A program made the translations under genes and the position numbers. Shown piece after piece: positions 1 through 6,870 of a stretch of DNA of 28,741 nt. Location: positions 1 to 28,741 of the forward strand of contig CAUJFM010000091.1 of the NCBI GenBank assembly GCA_963169595.1, read 5' to 3'. A model generated the notes under the pieces. It was not told where the DNA came from. It saw nothing but the letters and a program-made list of their open reading frames with translations, and did not search any database. Each line of letters starts with the position of its first letter. Within the stretch, counting starts at the first letter, position 1. The DNA is from Bacteroidota bacterium. GTDB lineage: Bacteria; Bacteroidota; Bacteroidia; Flavobacteriales_F; PHOS-HE28.

Positions 1-1275
1 AGCATCGTCACAGGTGCTGTGCCCGATCCGGTGCTGTGCCAGGGCGCTTCCGTGGGTGTGCCTTACACCGCCAACGGCACCTGGTCCGCAGGGAATGTCT
101 TCACCCTCCAGATGTCGGATGCCACCGGAAGCTTTGCCGCACCGGTGGCCATCGGCACCTTGGTGTCCAGCAGTTCAGGCATCGTGCCGGGGACCATACC
201 CATGGGTACGCCTCCGGGTGCGGGTTACCAGTTCCGGGTGGTGTCGAGCGACCCCGCCACGGTAGGCAGCGTGGGCACGACGACGCATGAGGTGGTCGCG
301 CCTCCCTCGGCTGGTGGGGATGCTGTCTTGAACGTGTGTGCCGGTTCAGGCAGCTATGTGCTCATCAATACGCTCACCGGCACACCGGCCACCTGTGGAG
401 CCTGGACGCGTCCGGATGGTCAAGCGTTCAGCGGGGTGCTCAACAGCGCCACGGACCCGGCCGGGGTGTACACGTATACCACCAACTGCCCCGGTACTTG
501 CCCGCAGGATGCGGCCACCGTGATAGTGACCTATCTGCCCGCTCCGAACGCGGGTGCCGATGTGGTCACGTCCACCTGCAGCGATGCACCGCCCGCCGAT
601 CTTTCCGAGTTCGTCAGCGGTGGAAGCACCGATGGCGCGTTCTTCCTGAACGGCACGCCGGCCACGAACCTGCAGCTCACCCAGCCCGGGATCTACGCAT
701 TGGACTATGTGGTAGCGGGATCGGGCGGCTGTCCTAGTGATACGGCGAGCATCACGGTGACGGTGAACGCCGCGCCCTTCGCTGGTGAGAGCACGTCCTT
801 CACCGCGTGCATCAACGACGATCCGGTGGCCCTGTTCGATCTGCTTGTCGGAGCAGAGGAGGGGGGCAGCTGGAGCGGGCCGGGAGGCGCGGCCTTCAAC
901 GGGACCTTGGTCCCCGCCACCGGTACTTCCGGTCTCTACACCTACACCGTGCCGGGCATTCCGCCCTGTGAGGAAGCGGTGGCCTTCGTGGCCGTGGTGA
1001 TCGATCCCTGCGCGGGCATGAACGAACAGTGGGCCGAGGTCGGCGCACGTTGGATGGGCCAGTGGGGCGATGAGCAGGTGTTCAGCGGTGTGCCGCAGGA
1101 TGCACAGCTTGCCGTGTTCGGTCCCAACGGCCAGCAGGTGGCCATTGAGGTCAGCGACCGCCAGGACGGTGTGGTGCGGATCCGGTTGCGCCATGCGGTG
1201 GCCGGGTTGCACCTGCTGCAGGTGGTGGATGACCGCTCCATCCAGGTGGTGCGGATCGTGCACGTGGCACGCTGA
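1..1275 (+). CDS. Secreted multi-module Ig-like protein with T9SS-like C-terminus (5' truncated)
   Basis: The frame is open from base 1, so the N-terminus lies outside the window; 424 codons are visible before the stop. At least three modules of about 80 residues follow each other, each with a Trp/Gly-rich core (for example SWSGPGG and AWTRPDG), a GxYxYT-type strand and paired cysteines. This is the style of the PKD/Ig-like modules of large Bacteroidota surface proteins. The last 70 or so residues (LAVFGPNGQQV, then a GLHLLQV strand, then IVHVAR) resemble a type A C-terminal sorting domain read by the type IX secretion system; this is a pattern judgement, not a profile hit. Probably an exported adhesin or gliding-associated protein attached to the cell surface. 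No catalytic domain is visible in this part. The GTG at 19 is only an internal codon. Confidence 0.75.
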   Translation, partial: SIVTGAVPDPVLCQGASVGVPYTANGTWSAGNVFTLQMSDATGSFAAPVAIGTLVSSSSGIVPGTIPMGTPPGAGYQFRVVSSDPATVGSVGTTTHEVVAPPSAGGDAVLNVCAGSGSYVLINTLTGTPATCGAWTRPDGQAFSGVLNSATDPAGVYTYTTNCPGTCPQDAATVIVTYLPAPNAGADVVTSTCSDAPPADLSEFVSGGSTDGAFFLNGTPATNLQLTQPGIYALDYVVAGSGGCPSDTASITVTVNAAPFAGESTSFTACINDDPVALFDLLVGAEEGGSWSGPGGAAFNGTLVPATGTSGLYTYTVPGIPPCEEAVAFVAVVIDPCAGMNEQWAEVGARWMGQWGDEQVFSGVPQDAQLAVFGPNGQQVAIEVSDRQDGVVRIRLRHAVAGLHLLQVVDDRSIQVVRIVHVAR

Positions 1276-1321
1276 TCAGGAGCCCTGTGCACAAGTTGTG
1301 CAAAAGGTGAAGCTCGAAAAG

Positions 1322-1353
1322 TTGCGATCCCCTGCACGCTCGCGGTAGTATCG
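1322..1353 (+). promoter_or_regulatory. Candidate Bacteroidota-type promoter for the 1360-1620 transcript
   Basis: TTG at 1322-1324 is followed after 21 bases by TAGTATCG at 1346-1353, a partial match to the -7 consensus TAnnTTTG. Spacing is right for the Bacteroidota primary sigma factor, but the -7 match is only six of eight, so this is tentative. Confidence 0.3.
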
Positions 1354-1584
1354 CATGACCATCGTTCTTTTCGTTCCACGGTCTCGTGCCACTGGCACGA
1401 CCAGGAAAAGGGATCAACGGCAGGTCGGCGGATGTACGTCCCCGATCGGAGCTTGGTAAGAAGCTTCAGCCTCGGTCCCGGGTAACGTGCCAGACGGTAC
1501 CCTGAATGGGCCGTACCGGATGTCCCCATCCGGCGGACGAATGGAGCAGGCATGCGCTGTGGGCTACGGCCTGTGGCGGATGGG

Positions 1585-1625
1585 AGCGGGGATCGCCGAT
1601 CAGGTGGTCCCCGCTTCATTTTTTC
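1585..1625 (+). terminator. Rho-independent terminator
   Basis: AGCGGGGA (1585-1592) pairs perfectly with TCCCCGCT (1608-1615), and the downstream strand runs into TCATTTTTTC. It lies 310 bases after the previous stop codon, so it ends either a long 3' UTR or a separate small RNA. Confidence 0.65.
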
Positions 1626-1731
1626 ACCGTACAACACCACGGTTCACGCCCGCCTTACGCAGGCGTGATGAACACGATCGATCGTGGATAAGTGCGATCG
1701 GTTTTCGCCGGTGCCCCCCGGGGTGCCCGGG

Positions 1732-1739
1732 TACATTTG
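1732..1739 (+). promoter_or_regulatory. -7 promoter box of the PhoH gene
   Basis: TACATTTG matches the Bacteroidota -7 consensus TAnnTTTG at all fixed positions and lies 22 bases before the ATG at 1762. No clear TTTG -33 element is seen at the expected distance. The box falls inside the longer GTG-initiated version of the ORF (from 1684), which argues for the ATG at 1762 as the real start. Confidence 0.55.
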
Positions 1740-1761
1740 GTCAACACCGTTCCTTGATCGA

Positions 1762-3096
1762 ATGAGAAAAAAAGACCGGAAGATCTTCGTACTGGATACC
1801 TCCGTGATCCTGTACGACCACTCGGCCATCGAGAACTTCGAGGAGCACGACGTGGCCATCCCCATACAGGTGCTGGAGGAACTGGACACCTTCAAAAAAG
1901 GCAACGACACCATCAACTATGAAGCGCGCGAGTTCATTCGCCATCTGGACGACATCGCCAAACGCGATGTCCTCACCGATTGGATACCGCTGAACGGCCC
2001 CACCCGTGGCAAGTTCAAGGTCGTGGCCAAGCACGACCTGAACGGGGTGGACGCCACCAAGGTGTTCGATGATGCGAAGAACGACCACCAGATCCTCAAC
2101 GCGACCCTGACGCTGCAGCGTCAGAACAAGGACCGCAAGGTGATCCTGGTGACCAAGGACATCGCCCTGCGACTCAAGGCCAAGAGCCTGAACATCGTGG
2201 CCGAGGACTACCTCACCGGCAAGGTGCGCGATGTGAAGGAGAAGCTCTACACGGGCCGCACCGTGCACGATGAGTTCCCCGAGGAGATGATCGACCGGCT
2301 CTTCTCCGAAGGCAGCATCCCCGTGAGCGACATGGGACTGGAGAAGCCGCGCGGCAACCACTTCTTCATCCTCAAGCACAAGAAGAAGAGCATCCTGGCC
2401 AAGTTCGACCCGCGCACCGGTCATGTGGACCGCGTGGAGAAGCAGAGCGTGTTCGGCATCGGGCCCAAGAACGCCGAGCAGGCCCTGGCCATGAGCGCCC
2501 TGCTCGACCCTGAGATCAAGCTGGTGACCCTCCAGGGCGCGGCCGGTACGGGCAAAACCCTGCTGGCCCTGGCCTGCGCGCTGGAACAGCGTCGCGAGTA
2601 CCGCCAGATCTACGTGACACGCCCCGTGGTGCCGCTCAGCAACAAGGACATTGGCTACCTGCCCGGCGACATCCAGAGCAAGCTTGATCCCTACATGCAG
2701 CCGCTGTGGGACAACCTGAAGCTGATCAAGGGGCAGTTCGAGAAGCACGACAGCACGCCCAAGCGCATCGATGAGATGCTGGAGAACGAGAAGATCGCGA
2801 TTGCGCCGCTGGCCTACATCCGCGGCCGCAGTCTCAGCAACATCTTCTTCATCGTGGACGAGGCCCAGAACCTCACCCCGCTGGAGATCAAGACCGTGAT
2901 CAGCCGTGCTGGCGAAGGCACCAAGATCGTCTTCACGGGCGATGTGCACCAGATCGACACGCCCTTCCTGGACACCGAGAGCAACGGGCTCAGCTACCTC
3001 ATCGACAAGGCCAAGGGCGATCCGCTCTTCGCGCACATCACCTTGGAGAAGGGCGAACGCAGCCCGCTGGCCAACCTGGCCAACGAACTGCTCTGA
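1762..3096 (+). CDS. PIN domain-PhoH family ATPase
   Basis: The 444-residue protein has two parts. Residues 6-150 form a PIN nuclease-type domain (FVLDTSV with D12, VLEELDTFKKG, NDHQIL with D108, VTKDIALR with D133), so the acidic metal-binding residues appear retained. Residues 225-444 are the PhoH-like P-loop NTPase: Walker A GAAGTGKT at 259-266, Walker B IFFIVDEAQN at 361-370, and FTGDVHQID at 391-399. This is the YlaK-type PIN-PhoH architecture, full length for the family, cytosolic and thought to act in RNA metabolism as nuclease plus ATPase/helicase. The ATG at 1762 is chosen because homology begins right after it and a -7 box precedes it. The gene is monocistronic and ends at a strong terminator. 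Confidence 0.93.
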   Translation: MRKKDRKIFVLDTSVILYDHSAIENFEEHDVAIPIQVLEELDTFKKGNDTINYEAREFIRHLDDIAKRDVLTDWIPLNGPTRGKFKVVAKHDLNGVDATKVFDDAKNDHQILNATLTLQRQNKDRKVILVTKDIALRLKAKSLNIVAEDYLTGKVRDVKEKLYTGRTVHDEFPEEMIDRLFSEGSIPVSDMGLEKPRGNHFFILKHKKKSILAKFDPRTGHVDRVEKQSVFGIGPKNAEQALAMSALLDPEIKLVTLQGAAGTGKTLLALACALEQRREYRQIYVTRPVVPLSNKDIGYLPGDIQSKLDPYMQPLWDNLKLIKGQFEKHDSTPKRIDEMLENEKIAIAPLAYIRGRSLSNIFFIVDEAQNLTPLEIKTVISRAGEGTKIVFTGDVHQIDTPFLDTESNGLSYLIDKAKGDPLFAHITLEKGERSPLANLANELL

Positions 3097-3113
3097 TCGT
3101 CACCAACGTTCAA

Positions 3114-3150
3114 ACGCAGGAAGGCGGCCCCGGAGGCCGCCTTCCTGCGT
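3114..3150. terminator. Bidirectional terminator hairpin
   Basis: ACGCAGGAAGGCGGCC (3114-3129) pairs perfectly over 16 bases with 3135-3150 across a 5-base loop. It lies between the converging PhoH gene (stop 3096) and the SiaC-like gene (stop 3168) and is well placed to end both transcripts, although neither side carries a long T run. Confidence 0.75.
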
Positions 3151-3167
3151 AATGGGATGACCGGATG

Positions 3168-3554
3168 TCAGAACAGCTCCTTCACCTCGATGAAGTTGAA
3201 GTTGAGGCTGAAGAAGCTCTGGTAGTCCTTGCCGGTCTCGGCCATCTCCTCATCGCCGGTCTCGTAGTGCCAGTTCACCTGCACCTGCTGCCCGCGCTCG
3301 GTCACCGCATCCAGCTTCTGGAAGATGTTGTAGAGGTGCTTGGACGAGCTGGTGTCCAGGTAGTCCAGGCGCATGTTCACCGTGGTCTCCCGCTGGGGCG
3401 CCCGCAGGTACTCATCCAGCCAGTTGTAGACGCGGTTGTAGAACTGCTCGGAGTTCTGGGGCAACGACCGGCCGATGAACTCCATCAGCCCCTGGTCCAG
3501 GTCGAGGTCCACCTCGGGCGAGGTCTCCGTTCGGTCGATGTGGAATCGTTTCAT
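3168..3554 (-). CDS. SiaC-family (DUF1987) regulatory phosphoprotein
   Basis: The 128-residue protein matches the DUF1987/SiaC family over its whole length: an N-terminal RTETSPEVDLD strand, NWLDEYL helix and the segment YLDTSSSK. The threonine of DTSSSK is residue 68, the number of the phosphorylated threonine in Pseudomonas SiaC, which in its unphosphorylated form binds and activates the diguanylate cyclase SiaD and is switched by the kinase SiaB and phosphatase SiaA. Here no siaA, siaB or cyclase gene is adjacent, so the partner is unknown; a cytosolic signalling switch is inferred from the family. The ATG at 3554 is used because homology starts at MKRFHI; the upstream codons look non-native. 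It seems to be transcribed alone, from a promoter in 3555-3600. Confidence 0.85.
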   Translation of the reverse strand: MKRFHIDRTETSPEVDLDLDQGLMEFIGRSLPQNSEQFYNRVYNWLDEYLRAPQRETTVNMRLDYLDTSSSKHLYNIFQKLDAVTERGQQVQVNWHYETGDEEMAETGKDYQSFFSLNFNFIEVKELF

Positions 3555-3567
3555 GGCCGCCGCATTG

Positions 3568-3589
3568 GTACAGGTCAAAGGTCCTGTAC
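3568..3589 (-). promoter_or_regulatory. Palindrome over the siaC-like promoter box
   Basis: Arms GTACAGG (3568-3574) and CCTGTAC (3583-3589) are perfect inverted repeats around eight bases. On the minus strand the centre contains GACCTTTG (3583-3576), one mismatch from the -7 consensus TAnnTTTG, 21 bases before the start codon at 3554. The dyad therefore overlaps the likely promoter core and could be an operator. It could also be a terminator stem for the gene upstream, though that gene already has a hairpin nearer its stop. Confidence 0.35.
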
Positions 3590-3623
3590 CCGGCAGGGCC
3601 GAGGAGTGCGCCCTTCGGGCCGG

Positions 3624-3647
3624 GCATCAACAGCCCGGTGTTGATGC
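3624..3647 (-). terminator. Hairpin directly after the 3650-4060 gene
   Basis: GCATCAACA (3624-3632) pairs perfectly with TGTTGATGC (3639-3647) across six bases, starting two bases past the stop codon of the minus-strand gene ending at 3650. There is no T run after it, so it is either a weak terminator or an mRNA 3'-end stabiliser. Confidence 0.5.
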
Positions 3648-3649
3648 GA

Positions 3650-4060
3650 TCAGCGGCTGCGGTACTCGGTGAGGATCTCGTGGTCCGACGGCAGGATGAT
3701 CTCCGTGTCGTTCACACGACGGGCCCAGTAGATGTACTTGCCCGTGCCCTGGCAGGCAAAAACGGTGAGCACCTCGTTGCCCGTAAGGGTCTTCACCGGG
3801 AAGATGCGCCATGTGCCACCCTTCTCCTGGACGGCCACCTTCACCTCCACCAGGTCGGAGCAGGTGTTCTTGAGGTCCACGCTGTAGGTCCCGCTGAAAT
3901 CCCGTTTGTAGCCGTCCTTGTAGATCTCGCATTTCTCGCATGGGGCCCCCCAGCGGCTGGCGGCCTTCACGAGGCAGTCGGTCTGCGGCAGGTCCTGAGC
4001 ACCGGCGAAGAACGCAAGCAGGATGGCCAGAGCAAGCAGGATGAACTTCTTCACGGTCAT
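3650..4060 (-). CDS. Small exported protein, five cysteines, unknown function
   Basis: I do not recognise this 136-residue protein. Residues 1-21 are a clear signal peptide (two lysines, a long Leu/Ala/Phe core, FFAGA before QDLP). The mature part has cysteines at 29, 41, 44, 67 and 103, including a CEKC pair, and strands such as GTYSVDLKNTCSDLVEVKVAVQ that suggest a compact beta-sandwich in the periplasm or outside the cell. The ATG overlaps the stop of the TPR gene in the 4-nt arrangement ATGA, so the two are translationally coupled. A longer frame upstream belongs to the shadow of the TPR gene and is not used. Confidence 0.75.
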   Translation of the reverse strand: MTVKKFILLALAILLAFFAGAQDLPQTDCLVKAASRWGAPCEKCEIYKDGYKRDFSGTYSVDLKNTCSDLVEVKVAVQEKGGTWRIFPVKTLTGNEVLTVFACQGTGKYIYWARRVNDTEIILPSDHEILTEYRSR

Positions 4061-4590
4061 TTGCAGCGGTTGTTGTTCAGGATGATCTTGGCCTCGCCGT
4101 TGCCCATGCGCTGGCTGGTGCGCCAAGCCTTGCAGGCCGCGGCCATATCGCCGGTGGACTTGTGGGCCCATCCGATGTTGTTCCAAGCCTCCTCATTCCG
4201 GGGTTCAAGGCTAGTGACCTTTTCCAGGTCGGCCAAGGCGAGGTCGGGCCGGCCGGCCTTCAGATATGAACTGCCTCGTGTGGTATACGCCAAGGCATGC
4301 GCGGGTTCCCGGCCGATCACCACGGTGAGGTCGGTGATCGCTTCCTCGTAGCGCTTCAGGATGTTCAGGCAGAAGGCCCGGTGCAGGAAGGCGTTGAGGT
4401 GGCCCGGGTCGGCCTTGATCGCTTCCGTGAACAGGCGCACGGCCTCCTCGTGGTCCCCACGGCGGTAGGCTTGTTCGCCCTGTGCATAGGCATCGGCTGG
4501 TTTGGAGGTGGCGCGGTTCTCGGCCAGGTACTGGGCCTGCAGGGCCACGCCGAGCATCATCGCGACGAACAGGAGCAGAGGTCTTTGCAT
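4057..4590 (-). CDS. Exported tetratricopeptide-repeat protein
   Basis: The 177-residue protein starts with a signal peptide (MQRPLLLFVAMMLGVALQAQ). Four TPR-like units of about 34 residues follow from about 33 to 160: AYAQGEQAYRRGDHEEA, AFLHRAFCLNILKRYEEA, AYTTRGSSYLKAGRPDLA, AWNNIGWAHKSTGDMAAA, with the usual Gly/Ala/Tyr spacing and acidic-proline turns. It is thus a periplasmic or surface protein-binding scaffold with no enzyme domain. The ATG at 4590 begins the signal peptide; the twelve codons before it do not fit one. It is the middle gene of a minus-strand trio of exported proteins (5066 to 3650), 44 bases after its upstream neighbour and coupled to the next gene by ATGA. Confidence 0.85.
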   Translation of the reverse strand: MQRPLLLFVAMMLGVALQAQYLAENRATSKPADAYAQGEQAYRRGDHEEAVRLFTEAIKADPGHLNAFLHRAFCLNILKRYEEAITDLTVVIGREPAHALAYTTRGSSYLKAGRPDLALADLEKVTSLEPRNEEAWNNIGWAHKSTGDMAAACKAWRTSQRMGNGEAKIILNNNRCK

Positions 4591-4634
4591 GGAGATCGAT
4601 CCGTGAAGAGGTTCATTCCTACGCACCGCCGCCC

Positions 4635-5066
4635 TCAGGGTTTCACATCCACCAGCTCCGCATCATCCCGCATCTGGTGGAGCATCCCTGACCACAGGGC
4701 CAACACCCGCTCCCGGTCCACACCATCCGTGGGCCAGGGAAGCAGCATCCGGCTGGAGCGCACCGTGGTCCCTTGTGCGAAGTGCTCGCGCTCCAGGCAC
4801 CGCCCGGCCGGGGTGGGGCAGGTCAGTTGAAGGCCTTCCAACCGCGCCTCCACCGCCAAGCCGCCTGTCCGGATCCATCGTTCGGGCACCGTCGTCCGGG
4901 TCGGTCTGCCGAGCGCATCGGTCTGTTCCACCAGCAGGTCGCCATGCCTGTCCATGCGGATGGTGAGCGTTCCCTGGTAGGCTGAGTCCAGCGCTGGAAC
5001 GACCGATTGTGCGCAGGTGTGCGCGCACAGGAACAGGATGGGGAGCAGGCAATGGATGGTGCGCAT
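4635..5066 (-). CDS. Exported hypothetical protein
   Basis: This 143-residue protein is not recognised. It begins with a signal peptide (MRTIHCLLPILFLCAHTCAQ, cleavage probably after CAQ) and continues with short strands, two cysteines (LTCPTPAGRCLE) and a helix-forming C-terminus (LALWSGMLHQMRDD). There are no membrane segments beyond the signal. The start at 5066 places the signal peptide at the N-terminus. It is first in the trio with the TPR protein and the five-cysteine protein, and is divergent from the gene at 5133 across 66 bases; the function is unknown. Confidence 0.7.
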   Translation of the reverse strand: MRTIHCLLPILFLCAHTCAQSVVPALDSAYQGTLTIRMDRHGDLLVEQTDALGRPTRTTVPERWIRTGGLAVEARLEGLQLTCPTPAGRCLEREHFAQGTTVRSSRMLLPWPTDGVDRERVLALWSGMLHQMRDDAELVDVKP

Positions 5067-5132
5067 GGTCGGAACCTCTCGGGCCCTTCCTACGTAGACC
5101 GGCACCGCGGGTTCGATACCAAACCACTTGCC

Positions 5133-6323
5133 ATGCCCCGATCACTTCCCCTGCTCCGGTTCCTGACCCTCGCGCTCTTGTGCTGCGCCGCACAGGTGGT
5201 GATGGCCCAGGGCCGGTTCACCGTCAATGGCCGTTTGAAGATCGAAGGCGGCGACCTGGCCGGTGCCCGCGCCGTGGTGTACAAGAACGGGGAGAAGGAC
5301 CGCACCATCACGGCGAACCTCAACAAGTTCGCGCTTGACCTGGACCTGAACGCCAACTACGTCATCTCGTTCGAGAAGGACGGCTACGTGGCCAAGAAGC
5401 TCTCGTTCAACACCAAGGTGCCTGCGGACGCAGCGACCAAGGGATTCACGCCCTTCGAGTTCGCTGTTTCCCTGTTCAAACAATACGATGACCTGAACAT
5501 CGTGGTCTTCAACCAGCCGGTGGGGGTGATCCGCTATGAGCCTGGACTGGGCGATTTCGATTACGATACCGACTACACCAAGTCCATCCAATCGCAGTTG
5601 CAGAAGACGCTGGCCGAGGTGGAGCGCAGGCAGAAGGAGGAGGCCCAGCAGGCCGCCGCCGATGCCAAGGCCAAGGCGAAGGCCGATGCGGAGGCGAAAC
5701 GGCAGGCGGAGGCACAAGCCGCTGCGGCCGCCAAGGCGGAGGCCGAGGCACGCAGGCAGGCGGAAGCCACCGCCAAGGCGGAACAGGCCCGGCCAGCGCC
5801 AGAGCCCAAACGATGGGAGGCCGAACGCGGCCGGCCCCGCACGCCCGAACCTGCACCGGAGCCCAAGCCGGCACCGCCACCACCCAAGGCAGCCCCTGAG
5901 CCCGTCCGTGCCAAGGCCCCCGAGCCCGTCCGCCCTGTGCGGAATGGCAGCCTGGCCAAGGCCCACGAAGGGCAGGACACGCGCCGCACCCAGGCACCGG
6001 TCGTGGTGGAGGAGGAGTCGCCGGTGGCCATGGCCACGCCCGTGGCCAAGGAGGAAGCCCGACCGAACGTGGTGCCGGTGGAGGAGGAAGTACTGCGCAA
6101 CGAGGAACTGCTCGTGGAGACCAACAAGGTCACCACCATCATCCGGTTGGAGAAGCGCGGCGTGGTGACGGAGTACCGCAAGATCACGCACAAGTGGGGC
6201 ACGACCTATTACTTCCGCGACGGGTTGGCCTGCTCGCAACTGGTGTATGAGCGTGAGGCCCTGGCCACCCGGCCGGAGGAGGACCGACTGGCCGGCGCCA
6301 CCCCACGCGGCAAGCTGCCGTGA
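5133..6323 (+). CDS. Exported protein with Ala/Glu/Lys-rich coiled coil and Pro-rich linker
   Basis: The 396-residue protein has a signal peptide (RFLTLALLCCAAQVVMAQ), then a domain of about 125 residues (FTVNGRLKIEGGDLAGARAVVYKNGEK and YVISFEKDGYVAKK) that looks like a carboxypeptidase-regulatory or PEGA-type beta-sandwich. Residues about 145-220 are an Ala/Lys/Glu/Gln-rich helix like the TolA arm, 225-275 are Pro/Glu/Ala/Lys-rich, and the C-terminal 90 residues form a small domain (VTTIIRLEKRGVVTEYRKITHKWGTTYYF). This suggests a periplasm-spanning protein that links a membrane or wall site to another partner. The ATG at 5133 is used because the signal peptide begins there. Specific function unknown. 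Confidence 0.8.
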   Translation: MPRSLPLLRFLTLALLCCAAQVVMAQGRFTVNGRLKIEGGDLAGARAVVYKNGEKDRTITANLNKFALDLDLNANYVISFEKDGYVAKKLSFNTKVPADAATKGFTPFEFAVSLFKQYDDLNIVVFNQPVGVIRYEPGLGDFDYDTDYTKSIQSQLQKTLAEVERRQKEEAQQAAADAKAKAKADAEAKRQAEAQAAAAAKAEAEARRQAEATAKAEQARPAPEPKRWEAERGRPRTPEPAPEPKPAPPPPKAAPEPVRAKAPEPVRPVRNGSLAKAHEGQDTRRTQAPVVVEEESPVAMATPVAKEEARPNVVPVEEEVLRNEELLVETNKVTTIIRLEKRGVVTEYRKITHKWGTTYYFRDGLACSQLVYEREALATRPEEDRLAGATPRGKLP

Positions 6324-6336
6324 GCCCGTCGCATCC

Positions 6337-6344
6337 GAACTTTG
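6337..6344 (+). promoter_or_regulatory. -7 box variant four bases before the vsr-like start
   Basis: GAACTTTG differs from TAnnTTTG at one fixed position and ends four bases before the ATG at 6349. The same GAACTTTG lies eight bases before the start at 7135 and AAACTTTG five bases before the start at 10980. Confidence 0.45.
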
Positions 6345-6348
6345 GGCC

Positions 6349-6870
6349 ATGCCCAAGCGGACCTACCTGCGCGATGGCCGGGCCCCGGTGCCGAAGGACC
6401 CACGCACCAGCGCGGTGATGAGCCGGATCCGGGCAAAGGGCACCACTCCTGAATTGATCGTTCGCCAGGCCCTCCGGGAACGAGGGTTCACCGGCTATCG
6501 CCTGCACTACGCCAAGGCGCCGGGTCGGCCTGACATTGCCTTCGTGGGCCGCAAGGTCGCCGTCTTCGTACACGGTTGTTTCTGGCACGGCTGCCCCCAC
6601 TGCCAGCCTCGCCGACCGAGGACGCACAAGGGCTTCTGGAACGCCAAGCTCGACCGCAACCGGGAGCGCGATGCGGAAAAGGCCGATGCGCTCAGAACGG
6701 CCGGCTGGAAGGTCTTCACGCTATGGGAATGCCGCGTGAAGCGGGACGTGGGCCGGGAGCTGGCCGGGGTGGTCCGGCTGCTGGCCACACAGCGCACGGC
6801 CGGGTCGCTCACTTCCGCCGCCCGAACAGGCGCTGGAAGAAGCGCTTCTCGAAGGCCCAGAAAAAGCTGA
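6349..6870 (+). CDS. vsr: Very short patch repair (Vsr-type) endonuclease
   Basis: The 173-residue protein carries the whole Vsr motif series: VMSRIRAKGTTPELIVRQAL (22-41), GRPDIAF with D62 as the catalytic acid, KVAVFVHGCFWHGCPHC (69-85) with the catalytic and zinc-binding His/Cys, FWNAKLDRNRERD (97-109) and GWKVFTLWEC (119-128) giving the last zinc cysteine. Vsr enzymes nick at T:G mismatches made by deamination of 5-methylcytosine. No cytosine methyltransferase gene is next to it, so it is solitary here. About 20 C-terminal residues, low-complexity and basic, exceed the family length and are read through the end of the convergent gene, a 62-base overlap. The ATG at 6349 is supported by homology and the -7 box. 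Confidence 0.9.
   Translation: MPKRTYLRDGRAPVPKDPRTSAVMSRIRAKGTTPELIVRQALRERGFTGYRLHYAKAPGRPDIAFVGRKVAVFVHGCFWHGCPHCQPRRPRTHKGFWNAKLDRNRERDAEKADALRTAGWKVFTLWECRVKRDVGRELAGVVRLLATQRTAGSLTSAARTGAGRSASRRPRKS

Larger units (their letters stand above)
1276..1761. other. Gene-free region with several hairpins; possible small RNA
   Basis: This 486-base stretch has no convincing coding frame. It holds a run of inverted repeats: CGTGCC/GGCACG near 1384-1399, GGTAC/GTACC near 1496-1518, CCGGAT/ATCCGG near 1518-1535, TCACGCC (1644-1650) with GGCGTGA (1662-1668), and a perfect 14-base palindrome CACGATCGATCGTG at 1673-1686. A promoter-like pair at 1322-1353 and an intrinsic terminator at 1585-1625 bracket about 260 bases, the layout of an independent small RNA. 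The terminator could instead belong to a long 3' UTR of the upstream gene. I could not match it to tmRNA, RNase P, SRP or a cobalamin riboswitch by eye. Confidence 0.35.

Noticed and set aside
346..1263. Long minus-strand open frame (305 codons) opposite the first gene
   Set aside because: His/Arg-rich low-complexity composition typical of a shadow of GC-rich coding DNA; the plus frame has clear Ig-like modules.
1385..1510. GCCACTG-like and TGCCAGACGGTACC segments resembling pieces of a cobalamin riboswitch
   Set aside because: The elements are in the wrong order and the conserved core is missing; the downstream PhoH gene is not a B12-related target.
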